From positions 1,426,001-1,490,000 of the forward strand of contig NC_009767.1 of the NCBI RefSeq assembly GCF_000017805.1: a stretch of 64,000 bases of DNA, in the 5' to 3' direction. Position numbers and translations under genes: made by a program. How positions within the stretch are numbered: position 1 is the stretch's first letter; every line of letters starts with the position of its first letter. The notes below the pieces were generated by a model that was not told the DNA's origin, searched no databases, and saw only the letters and a list, made by a program, of their open reading frames with translations. Source of the stretch: Roseiflexus castenholzii DSM 13941 (GTDB lineage: Bacteria; Chloroflexota; Chloroflexia; Chloroflexales; Roseiflexaceae). This document shows, in pieces, positions 7,177 through 15,201 of the stretch.

Positions 7177-8892
7177 TCACGAATCGACGCGAGGACGAGC
7201 CATCTGCGCCACCTCGCCGATCGCGTCGAGCGCCCGCCGGATTTCGTCGTCAATCGCTTCTGGCGACACAAACGCAGCCAGGACGTGGAAGTTCGTCTTG
7301 TTCATCTCATTCGGTCGATCACGAATCTGAAAAAACCGCTGAAACAGCGGCGTGAGAAACTCATCGCTGGCTTTGATGTCAGGTCCCCACGGATCCTTGC
7401 CGAGCAGCCGCAGCGCCTGCTCGATCTCCTGGATTGCCTGCGCCATCGCGTCGCGCCAGGAGGCGGTGAAGAGCGCTCCCTCGGACTCCTCGCCTTTGCT
7501 GACGGCGAAGGTCAGCAGCGTTTCGCGCTGGCAGAGATAATTTTCCAGTTCATTGCGCGACCACATATGCTGCCTGAGATGCGGATCGTCCGGCACACCA
7601 CGCGCCAACCGATCGTAGATGGCGATGCCGACGAGATCGGGTTTTGCCTCGCGGAGGGCATAAAAATGTTCCTGCGCTTTGCGGGGTTGATTGGCGACGT
7701 AACACACGAAGGGACGCTCCAGGACCGATCGCGCCGGATGGTTGATCCGTTCCGCAAAGGCGCGCAGAATGGCCAGATCGGTCGATCCTTCCAGATAGAG
7801 CACCCAGCCCATCGTTTCAGCCAGATAGTACTGTTCAAACCCGATGTCGCGCAACGATCTCAACACCTGCGATCCTCGATCATCGATTCGATGCGGGCGA
7901 CCGACAAAGGCGACCACCACATCCCGCTGGGCAGCTTCGTTCATTACCACTTCCGAGTGACTGGTAGCAATGAGTTGGCTTTTTGTCCGCTCAGCCTGCC
8001 TGGTCAACACATCATAGATCTGCCGTTGCCGTAGAATCTCCAAATGCGCGTCCGGTTCGTCCAACAGCAGCACGGCGCCGGTATGGACAGCCATATGCGC
8101 CAGCAAGAGGAGAGTCTGCTGCTCGCCGCGCCCGCTGGAGGAAATGTCGAGCATCGTGCCAGAACGGGTGCGATAGGTTAACGTAATCTCGCCTCGTTCG
8201 GCGATGTATTGGGGAGGAAGCAACCGGGAGCCGAAGAGCCGTTCGATAGACTCACAAATCTCCTGCCACTTTTGGTCGCCGTTTTCGCTTTGCACCACCT
8301 GCCAGCACAGGTTTCTGAGCACTTCTGCGGTTCGTCCCTCACCCAGTCGCACCCGGATCGATCCCATTTCCAGCCGATCTTCACGGGCTGCCAGTCCCGA
8401 CATCGGTGGCAGATAGGCGACCTGAAGGTTCTTGAGATGCGCCGGCACCGCCAGGCGCGCGTTGTCGGGACCAACCGGAGGACGGCAATAGATCGATTCT
8501 TCATTCGCATAGTCGAATTCTAACCGGCATTCCCATTGCTGCTCATCGCTTCCCTTAACGCCGATCTCGATCCGCACATTGCGCGTGCGTGGTTTGCCGT
8601 CGTGTCGCTCTCCTTCGCGCACGCGCAGGTCGCGCCACAACAAATTTGCGGCAGGTATGGGAATAGCCAGCAAATCCTTTCGGTTGATCGTCACGCCAGC
8701 CCGTTCAGCCGGAATGGTGCCGCTTCCTCGCCGTTCCAGCCAGCGTTTCACGCCGACATCCCATAAGGCAAGCGCCTGAAGCGCCGATGTTTTGCCGGAA
8801 TTGTTCGGTCCGATGAAGACGACTCGTTCGCCCAGATCGATAGCCACATCGGGGAACAGTTTGAAGTTTCTGATGGTCAATGAGGTGAGCAT
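7177..8892 (-). CDS. OLD-family AAA ATPase with TOPRIM-like nuclease region
   Basis: A 571-residue protein starting TIRNFKLFPD, the N-terminus typical of SMC/RecF/OLD ATPases. Walker A is GPNNSGKT (residues 28-35), the ABC signature region is SSSGRGEQQ, Walker B is LLLDEPDAHLE and the H-loop is ATSHSE. The C-terminal part has WVLYLEGSTDLAIL, matching the first acidic motif of OLD-type TOPRIM domains, then AIYDRLARG where DxD or DRD is usual, then WSRNELENYL. ATG 8892 is chosen because the open frame upstream of it is not conserved-looking. OLD proteins act in phage defence or repair. No UvrD-like (GajB) partner is adjacent, so it would be a stand-alone class 1 type. The altered TOPRIM acidic motif leaves nuclease activity uncertain. 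Confidence 0.8.
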   Translation of the reverse strand: MLTSLTIRNFKLFPDVAIDLGERVVFIGPNNSGKTSALQALALWDVGVKRWLERRGSGTIPAERAGVTINRKDLLAIPIPAANLLWRDLRVREGERHDGKPRTRNVRIEIGVKGSDEQQWECRLEFDYANEESIYCRPPVGPDNARLAVPAHLKNLQVAYLPPMSGLAAREDRLEMGSIRVRLGEGRTAEVLRNLCWQVVQSENGDQKWQEICESIERLFGSRLLPPQYIAERGEITLTYRTRSGTMLDISSSGRGEQQTLLLLAHMAVHTGAVLLLDEPDAHLEILRQRQIYDVLTRQAERTKSQLIATSHSEVVMNEAAQRDVVVAFVGRPHRIDDRGSQVLRSLRDIGFEQYYLAETMGWVLYLEGSTDLAILRAFAERINHPARSVLERPFVCYVANQPRKAQEHFYALREAKPDLVGIAIYDRLARGVPDDPHLRQHMWSRNELENYLCQRETLLTFAVSKGEESEGALFTASWRDAMAQAIQEIEQALRLLGKDPWGPDIKASDEFLTPLFQRFFQIRDRPNEMNKTNFHVLAAFVSPEAIDDEIRRALDAIGEVAQMARPRVDS

Positions 8893-9205
8893 AACGGTCT
8901 CGGTTGAGGGTGGTGATAGGCGAGAACGACGAGTCGCACATTCTCCAGGCGCGCGGCGATGCGCGATGTGATGGCGACTCCCCGACGTGCTGCGCCGGTT
9001 CAGCATGCCAGAAATATATCATCATTTTTGACCGGATGCCGCATCTCCATGATCCGGCAGCAGATCGCTCCTCCGTACAGACCTGTCTCCGGCGAGACGT
9101 GTGCGCTCTGGTGCGCGTCGGCGATACACTCGCGTTTCTGCGGGAGCGGTGGGGTGATCGTCTGGCGGAACAATCTCTGCCGCTCACGGCGACAACGCTC
9201 TCTCA

Positions 9206-9352
9206 TACCAATTCCCTGTGACCATCCGGCATGGTCACCCCGAGCCGCGCGAGGGGTCGTGCGCGACCCGCGCCGATTCCTCGCTACGCTCGGAATGACA
9301 CGTCGCTGCGCTCGGAATGACACGCATGCGGCATCTTCAAGCGTCATTGGTA
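9206..9352 (+). mobile_element. Palindromic MITE-like element, copy 4
   Basis: 147 bp with ends TACCAAT and ATTGGTA. It contains a short internal duplication (CGCTCGGAATGACACG twice). The left flank is TCA and the right flank TAA, both TNA but not identical. The rest of the gap from 8893 to 9570 contains no credible gene. Confidence 0.75.
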
Positions 9353-9386
9353 TAATGTGGGCGGTCTGATGGTGCAGTTCATGTGC

Positions 9387-9416
9387 GTAGGGGTGTCCAC
9401 CCAGGGACACCCCTAC
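9387..9416. terminator. Strong 12-bp-stem hairpin downstream of the acyl-CoA dehydrogenase
   Basis: GTAGGGGTGTCC and GGACACCCCTAC form a perfect 12-bp stem around a 6-base loop. On the plus strand it is followed by CTTT only. It could serve as a bidirectional terminator, or it may be another dispersed hairpin; it lies 155 bases beyond the end of the acyl-CoA dehydrogenase gene. Confidence 0.5.
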
Positions 9417-9570
9417 CTTTGCGCCTGCCTTCGTACAGCGTGTTCCATTCAACGTGGAACGCACAACATCCGCGCCGGCGCGACCTTCCCACCTTCAACC
9501 TGCAATCTTCCCACGGACAACGCGCAATGATCAAACCTTTCCATCTGCCGCCTTCAACTTCTTGCGTCGT

Positions 9571-10737
9571 TCAGTACAGCCGCACCTTGTGCCCGACCGT
9601 CTTCAGGAGTTCACTGGCGATGACATACCGCTGAATCTCGTTGGTTCCCTCGTAGATGCGGAAGACGCGCGCATCGCGGTACATGCGTTCGAGCGGCAGT
9701 TCACGCGAGAATCCCATGCCACCGTGGATTTGAATGGCTTCGTCGAGGATCCATGCCAGCGCATCGGTGCAGTAGAGTTTGACAATGCTCGACTCCAGCC
9801 GCGCCGTCTCGCCGCGATCCACCTTCTTTGCGCAATCGTACACGATCTGCTCCATCGTGTAGATTTTCACCGCCATATCCGCCAGTTTGAACTGAATTGC
9901 CTGGAAATCGGCGATTGGACGACCGAACTGTTGCCGCTCGACGGCATACTTGAGCGACAATTCATACGCTTCTTTCGCCGCTCCCAGACACGCCGCGCCC
10001 AGTCCGCACCGCCCGATGTCGAGCGTCTGGAGCGCCAGCGCATACCCGCGCCCGACTTCGCCGAGCACATTTGCTGCCGGAACGCGACAATCCTCGAAGA
10101 AGATCGATGCCGTGTGCGACGCGCGCAACCCCATCTTCGGCTCAACTTTGCCCACCTTGAAGCCAGGGAAACCCTTCTCGACGATGAACGCAGTGATGCC
10201 GCGCGGTCCGAGGCTTGGATCGGTATTGGCAAACACCACAATCACATCAGCAAACGAGCCGTTGGTGATCCACATCTTGCCGCCGTTGAGCACCCAGGAG
10301 TCGCCGTCGCGCACAGCAGTCGTGCGGATGTGGGCGGCGTCACTGCCCGCATTCGGCTCAGTCAGCGCCCATGCGCCCCACATACGTCCCTCGATCAGCG
10401 GGCGCAGGTAGCGTTCCTTCTGGTCGGGAGTCCCGGCGAGATGGATCGACATGGAGCAGAGTTGTGTGTGCGCGCCGATAATCGTGCCGGTAGAGGCGCA
10501 CTTCCGGTTGACCTCTTCCAGCAACACGCAGTAGCCGGTAATCCCGGCTTCGGAGCCGCCGTACTCTTCGGGAAAGGGGACGCCGAGCAGACCAAGATCG
10601 GCAGCTTTGCGCAGCATCTCGAACGGAACCCGCTCCTCTTCATCGATTTCACGGGCGATTGGGGCGATCTCCTTGTTGGCGAAGTCGCGGACGGTCTGCC
10701 GCAAGAGCCGGAGATCTTCGGGAAGGTCGTACTCCAT
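9571..10737 (-). CDS. Acyl-CoA dehydrogenase
   Basis: FAD-dependent alpha,beta-dehydrogenation of acyl-CoA thioesters, passing electrons to ETF. At 388 residues it matches the family. Visible features are the N-terminal helical domain (LRQTVRDFANKEIAPIA), the FAD/substrate loop ALTEPNAGSD, KMWITNG, the strand domain, RQQFGRPIADFQAIQF, the signature QIHGGMGFSRELPLERMYRD and the catalytic-base region YEGTNEIQRYVIA, with Glu in the position used by short- and medium-chain enzymes. ATG 10737 is preceded by GGGAGAACA. An extended -10 promoter lies just upstream. No ETF or thiolase genes are adjacent, so substrate length is not determined by context. Confidence 0.93.
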   Translation of the reverse strand: MEYDLPEDLRLLRQTVRDFANKEIAPIAREIDEEERVPFEMLRKAADLGLLGVPFPEEYGGSEAGITGYCVLLEEVNRKCASTGTIIGAHTQLCSMSIHLAGTPDQKERYLRPLIEGRMWGAWALTEPNAGSDAAHIRTTAVRDGDSWVLNGGKMWITNGSFADVIVVFANTDPSLGPRGITAFIVEKGFPGFKVGKVEPKMGLRASHTASIFFEDCRVPAANVLGEVGRGYALALQTLDIGRCGLGAACLGAAKEAYELSLKYAVERQQFGRPIADFQAIQFKLADMAVKIYTMEQIVYDCAKKVDRGETARLESSIVKLYCTDALAWILDEAIQIHGGMGFSRELPLERMYRDARVFRIYEGTNEIQRYVIASELLKTVGHKVRLY

Positions 10738-10770
10738 TGTCTGTTCTCCCTTCTACTACACCTTTGTACC

Positions 10771-10779
10771 ATTATAACA
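10771..10779 (-). promoter_or_regulatory. Extended -10 promoter of the acyl-CoA dehydrogenase gene
   Basis: The minus strand reads TGTTATAAT, a perfect TGnTATAAT extended -10, 34 bases upstream of the start. The -35 region is weak. The remainder of the gap to copA (10780-11014) has no recognisable feature. Confidence 0.6.
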
Positions 10780-11014
10780 CGCTGCGGCATGGATCATCCG
10801 CCCGATGGGTCAGGGCAGGTCTGCCTTTGTTCTGCCCGCCAGTGACCCGGCGGATGGAACGCTCCCCTGTATCAGCCCCGCGAAAGCGGAACCTGGTTGC
10901 GATAAGCGCAGGATTTATGCCTGCGTGATGGGTGCCCGAGCGGACGGTACAGCGTAGTATGCGATGCGTCACGATCCATGTCAATGCATATTCGTGCCCA
11001 TAGTGACAGGTGTG

Positions 11015-11044
11015 TTGGTCGAAGTACGATCTTTCGGGTACAAT
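11015..11044 (+). promoter_or_regulatory. Probable copA promoter
   Basis: TTGGTC (11015-11020), an 18-base spacer and TACAAT (11039-11044), located 38 bases before the ATG. Metal-responsive MerR-type promoters often have 19-base spacers; no clear dyad was found in the spacer. Confidence 0.4.
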
Positions 11045-11081
11045 GTTATATCTGATATTTGCAACAATCGGAAAAGTAACG

Positions 11082-13859
11082 ATGCCTGAACAAACGATAC
11101 ATCTTGCCGTCACCGGCATGACCTGCGCCTCCTGCTCGGCGCGTGTCGCAAAGGCGTTGAAGAAGGCGCCCGGCGTGACAGATGCGACGGTTAACCTGGC
11201 GAGTGAGCAGGCGGAAGTGCATTTCGATTCGTCCCTGGTGACGCCGGACCGCCTGATCACGGCGGTTGAGGAAGCCGGGTACGGCGTGATCACCGAACAT
11301 GTCGATATTCCGATCACCGGCATGACCTGCGCCTCGTGCGCGGCGCGGATCGAAAAGGCGTTGCGCCGCGTTCCCGGCGTCATTGATGCCGCCGTCAATC
11401 TGGCGAGCGAGCGTGCCACAGTAACGTTCACGCCGGCGGATGTCACCTGGAGCGATCTGGTTGCTGCGATTGAAGATGCCGGGTATGGCGTGATCGACCA
11501 GCGCACCGCAGCGGATGCTGGCGAAGATGGCGAGGCGGCGGCGCGCGCGCGCGAACTGGCAAACCGCCGTCGGACATTGACGGTCGCTGTCGTTCTGACG
11601 GCGCCGCTCTTCCTGCTTTCGATGGGGCGCGACCTGGGGTTGATCATGCCCTGGCTGATCGGCGCGGGCGCGGAGATGGCACGCTCCATGAGCGGACCAC
11701 TCCACGAGATGATGAACCATATCGCAGCGCGCGATGATCTGCTCAACTGGCTGTTCATGATCCTGGCGACGCCGGTGCAGTTTTATGCCGGGCGCGATTT
11801 CTACGTCCACGCCTGGAAAGCGCTGAAGAACCATCGCACGGCGACCATGGACACGCTCATCGCCGTTGGGTCGTCGGCGGCGTACTTCTACAGCGCAGCG
11901 CTGATGGTCACCGGCATGGCGGGACACGTCTATTTCGAAACAGCAGCGGTGATTATCACCCTCATTCTGGTGGGGAAATACCTGGAAGCTCGCGCAAAGA
12001 GTCAGACCGGCGCCGCAATCCGGGCGCTGATCGGGTTGCAACCAAAAATGGCGCGTGTGGTGCGCGGTGGTCGCGAAGTGGACATTCCAGCCGCCGATGT
12101 GCGTCGCGGTGATATCGTTGTTGTGCGCCCCGGCGAGAAAATACCGGTCGATGGCGTCATCATCTCCGGCTCGTCGGCAGTCGACGAGAGCATGATCACT
12201 GGTGAGAGCATGCCGGTGGAGAAGCGTGAGGGGGATACGGTCATTGGTGCGACGCTGAACCGCAGCGGCGGTTTCCAGATGCGCGCAACACGGGTTGGCA
12301 GGGAGACGGCGCTGGCGCAGATCATTGCGCTAGTGCAGCAGGCGCAGGGGAGCCGCGCGCCGGTGCAGCGCCTTGTCGATCAGGTGTCTGCCGTGTTCGT
12401 GCCGATAGTCCTGCTGGTTGCGCTCTTGACCTTTCTTGGCTGGTTCTTCATTGGCGGAACGGGATTCACACAGGCGATGATTTTTGCCGTGGCGGTGCTG
12501 GTCATCGCCTGCCCCTGCGCGCTTGGCCTGGCGACGCCGACAGCCATCATGGTGGGGGTTGGCACGGGTGCGGCGCATGGCATTCTGATCAAGAATGCCG
12601 AAAGCCTGGAACGCGCCGGAAAAGTGCAGACGGTTGTGCTCGACAAAACCGGCACGGTGACCGTCGGCAAGCCGGCGGTCACCGACATTGTCGTTCACGC
12701 GACAGATGCGCTGGCGTCTGTTGTGCAGAGCGCACCCTTGATCCAGACGCAGGCAGATGACAGTGTGCATCCAAATGGCTCGCAAGACGTTGTTCGTCAG
12801 ACATCTGATGCTACGGCGATGGCAACGATCCATGGCATTTCCGTCGCTGCTGCCGATCTCGGTGATCGGCGCGCGGATCTCGAACAGTTCCTGAAGAGCG
12901 TGGGAGATGGCGACCTTCCTGATGCTCATCCGCTGTCCGCAGCCGTCACCCGCGTCGCGCAACAACGTACCGAACTGCTGAGACTGGCGGCGAGCGCTGA
13001 GTCGCGCAGCGAACACCCGCTCGGCGAAGCTATTGTGCGCGCGGCGCAGGACGCAGGCATCAGCGTTGTCCAGCCTGAACGCTTTGAAGCGATTGCCGGG
13101 CACGGCGTGATTGCCTTGGTCGAAGGGCGGACGATCGTGATCGGCAACCCGGCGCTGATGCTCGATCGCGGCATTGATACCTCGGCGCTCGACGCGCATG
13201 TGGCGCGCTTGCAGAGTGAAGGCAAAACGGCAATGATTGTCGCTGTCGATAGAATGGCAATGGGCGTCATTGCCGTCGCCGATACGGTCAGGCACACGTC
13301 GCGCGCGGCAGTCGAAACGTTGCACCGCCGGGGAATTGACGTATTGCTGATCACCGGCGACAACCGGAGAACAGCGGAAGCGATTGCGCGTCAGGCGGGG
13401 ATCGATCGGCACAAGGTGTACGCCGAAGTTCGTCCAGAAGACAAGGCGCGCATCGTCCGCGAGGTGCAAGAAGGTGCAGGGATGCGCCGGATTGTCGCCA
13501 TGGTCGGCGACGGAATCAACGACGCGCCAGCGCTGGCGCAGGCGGATGTCGGCGTTGCTATGGGCAGCGGCGCCGATGTGGCGCTGGAAACCGCCGATAT
13601 TGCTCTTATGCGCGGCGATCTGCATGGTGTGGCGCAGGCAATCGATCTCAGCCGGCGCACCCTCCAAACGATTCGCTGGAACTTGTTCTGGGCGTTTATC
13701 TACAACGTCTTGCTCATCCCGGTCGCTGCTGGTGCGCTCTACCCCTTTACCGGCTGGCAATTGAACCCCATGCTGGCAGCTGGCGCAATGGCGTTCAGTT
13801 CGGTCTTCGTTGTGACCAACTCACTGCGGTTGCGGCGGGCGCTCAGTGTTGAACGTTGA
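11082..13859 (+). CDS. copA: Copper-translocating P1B-type ATPase CopA
   Basis: Exports Cu(I) across the cytoplasmic membrane at the expense of ATP. The 925 residues comprise two N-terminal HMA domains, each with GMTCASC; the transmembrane region; the actuator loop with TGES; CPCALGLATPTA with the metal-binding CPC; the phosphorylation site DKTGT (Asp near residue 521); the SEHPLGEAI nucleotide-binding motif; and the hinge GDGINDAPALAQADVG. ATG 11082 is preferred over upstream starts because it gives MPEQTIHLAVTGM. An unusual segment of about 85 residues (roughly 540-625) sits between the DKTGT block and the nucleotide-binding domain. It is rich in Ser, Asp and Gln and contains no Cys. No CopZ chaperone or metalloregulator is adjacent. 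Confidence 0.95.
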   Translation: MPEQTIHLAVTGMTCASCSARVAKALKKAPGVTDATVNLASEQAEVHFDSSLVTPDRLITAVEEAGYGVITEHVDIPITGMTCASCAARIEKALRRVPGVIDAAVNLASERATVTFTPADVTWSDLVAAIEDAGYGVIDQRTAADAGEDGEAAARARELANRRRTLTVAVVLTAPLFLLSMGRDLGLIMPWLIGAGAEMARSMSGPLHEMMNHIAARDDLLNWLFMILATPVQFYAGRDFYVHAWKALKNHRTATMDTLIAVGSSAAYFYSAALMVTGMAGHVYFETAAVIITLILVGKYLEARAKSQTGAAIRALIGLQPKMARVVRGGREVDIPAADVRRGDIVVVRPGEKIPVDGVIISGSSAVDESMITGESMPVEKREGDTVIGATLNRSGGFQMRATRVGRETALAQIIALVQQAQGSRAPVQRLVDQVSAVFVPIVLLVALLTFLGWFFIGGTGFTQAMIFAVAVLVIACPCALGLATPTAIMVGVGTGAAHGILIKNAESLERAGKVQTVVLDKTGTVTVGKPAVTDIVVHATDALASVVQSAPLIQTQADDSVHPNGSQDVVRQTSDATAMATIHGISVAAADLGDRRADLEQFLKSVGDGDLPDAHPLSAAVTRVAQQRTELLRLAASAESRSEHPLGEAIVRAAQDAGISVVQPERFEAIAGHGVIALVEGRTIVIGNPALMLDRGIDTSALDAHVARLQSEGKTAMIVAVDRMAMGVIAVADTVRHTSRAAVETLHRRGIDVLLITGDNRRTAEAIARQAGIDRHKVYAEVRPEDKARIVREVQEGAGMRRIVAMVGDGINDAPALAQADVGVAMGSGADVALETADIALMRGDLHGVAQAIDLSRRTLQTIRWNLFWAFIYNVLLIPVAAGALYPFTGWQLNPMLAAGAMAFSSVFVVTNSLRLRRALSVER

Positions 13860-13990
13860 AGGTTGCCGTTGCCCGTTGTGTAGGGGCGCCTGTGGGCGCG
13901 CAGATGTTGGCGTATGGACAGGCAGGCGAATGTCTATCATTGTCCAAAACGCCAGACGTTCACGCGATCGTATCATAACAGGTACAGAAT

Positions 13991-14476
13991 GTGGTCGGTA
14001 AACCATCGTTGCTTGCTCATCACAAACCCATCTATGCCGTTGGCGCGGTTGCCTATCGCTATGACGCTCGTGGACGATTGCAGGTATTGGTGATCAAAAA
14101 GCGCAACGGTTACTGGACGCTGCCCAAGGGCGGGGTGCGTCCAGGCGAAGAGCATGCCACAGCGCTGTTGCGTGAGTTGCGCGAAGAGACCGGACTGGTC
14201 GGCATTGTCGAAGATGAAGTCGCGCAGGTTCAATATATCACGCCGCGGCGGCGACTCCCACGACGCAAGATTGTGACATACTATCTGGTGCGCGTTGCAT
14301 TGGACGCGATTGCCATTCCTGGCGCGCATCCCGGCGAAGTGATCGAACAGGTGCGTTGGGTGCGACCGCAAGGGGCGCAACGGCGGGTCAAACGCAAACG
14401 GATTCGCAACATCATCGCGCGCGCAGAAACATGCTTACGCGCGCGCAATGATCAGAGTGTAACAGAATCTCAATGA
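13991..14476 (+). CDS. Nudix hydrolase
   Basis: A 161-residue hydrolase of nucleoside diphosphate-linked substrates. The Nudix box is complete: GGVRPGEEHATALLREL followed by REETGL, fitting GX5EX7REUXEEXGU. The preceding strand WTLPKG is also typical. The C-terminus is very basic (RRVKRKRIRN). The start is GTG 13991, as no in-frame ATG gives the conserved N-terminal strand. Its stop overlaps the ruvA ATG as ATGA, so the two are translationally coupled. Similar Nudix proteins act on diadenosine polyphosphates; the substrate cannot be fixed from sequence. Confidence 0.88.
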   Translation: MVGKPSLLAHHKPIYAVGAVAYRYDARGRLQVLVIKKRNGYWTLPKGGVRPGEEHATALLRELREETGLVGIVEDEVAQVQYITPRRRLPRRKIVTYYLVRVALDAIAIPGAHPGEVIEQVRWVRPQGAQRRVKRKRIRNIIARAETCLRARNDQSVTESQ

Positions 14477-15066
14477 TTGCTTCGGTGCGAGGAACCCTGA
14501 TAGCAGTCGCTGCCGATCACGTCGTGATCGAAACCGGCGGCATCGGCTGGATGATCTATGCGCCGCGCCAGGTGCTCGCTGCGCCTGGTGACATCGGCGC
14601 TGAGATGCGCCTGTTCACCTGTCTGATCGTGCGCGAAGACGCACTCACTCTCTATGGCTTCAAGACGGTCGAACAGCGGCAGTTGTTCGAGACGCTCCTC
14701 AGTGTGACGGGCGTTGGTCCGCAGGCGGCGTTGAATCTGCTCTCATCGGGAACAACCGATGAACTGCGATTGGCGATTGCCACCGGCGATGTGGCGCGGC
14801 TGGCGCGCACGCCGCGCATCGGCAAGAAACTGGCGGAACGATTGGTGCTGGAACTCAAAGGTAAACTCGATATCAAAGGATTGCCTGTTGCGCCAGGCGT
14901 CTCCCCGGCAGTCGCCGCAGTGAACGCTGAACTATCCGAGATGCTCGTCAGCCTGGGGTTTAGCAGCGCCGAGGCGTCCACGGCAATCGCGGCGCTTCCG
15001 CCCGACGCCCCGCTCGACCTTGAAGAACGCCTGCGGCTGGCGCTGCGTTATTTCGGCGCCCGGTAA
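14473..15066 (+). CDS. ruvA: Holliday junction DNA helicase subunit RuvA
   Basis: Tetrameric junction-binding subunit that loads the RuvB motor during branch migration. The 197 residues show the N-terminal OB fold (MIASVRGTLIAV, GIGWMIYAP), the two helix-hairpin-helix motifs (LLSVTGVGPQAALNLLS and LARTPRIGKKLAERLVLEL) and the C-terminal three-helix RuvB-binding domain (ALRYFGAR). Length and order of domains are normal. It begins in the ATGA overlap with the Nudix gene. RuvB and RuvC are not adjacent. Confidence 0.95.
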   Translation: MIASVRGTLIAVAADHVVIETGGIGWMIYAPRQVLAAPGDIGAEMRLFTCLIVREDALTLYGFKTVEQRQLFETLLSVTGVGPQAALNLLSSGTTDELRLAIATGDVARLARTPRIGKKLAERLVLELKGKLDIKGLPVAPGVSPAVAAVNAELSEMLVSLGFSSAEASTAIAALPPDAPLDLEERLRLALRYFGAR

Positions 15067-15201
15067 GGTCATAGGCGGCAATGACCGAATCGTCATCGTA
15101 GCACAGGACTGAAGTACGATTGACGTGGCTCGTTGCCTCCATTACAACTCTTGCCATAGCAGCGGTCGCAGCGATTGATCGTGCTGCAAGAACGCTGCAT
15201 C

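Noticed and set aside
9454..10845. Long plus-strand open frame over the acyl-CoA dehydrogenase
   Set aside because: Shadow of the real minus-strand gene, which has all family motifs.
12330..13760. Long open frame on the strand opposite copA (476 codons)
   Set aside because: It is the antisense shadow of copA; composition is rich in Arg, His and Asp, and no motifs were recognised.
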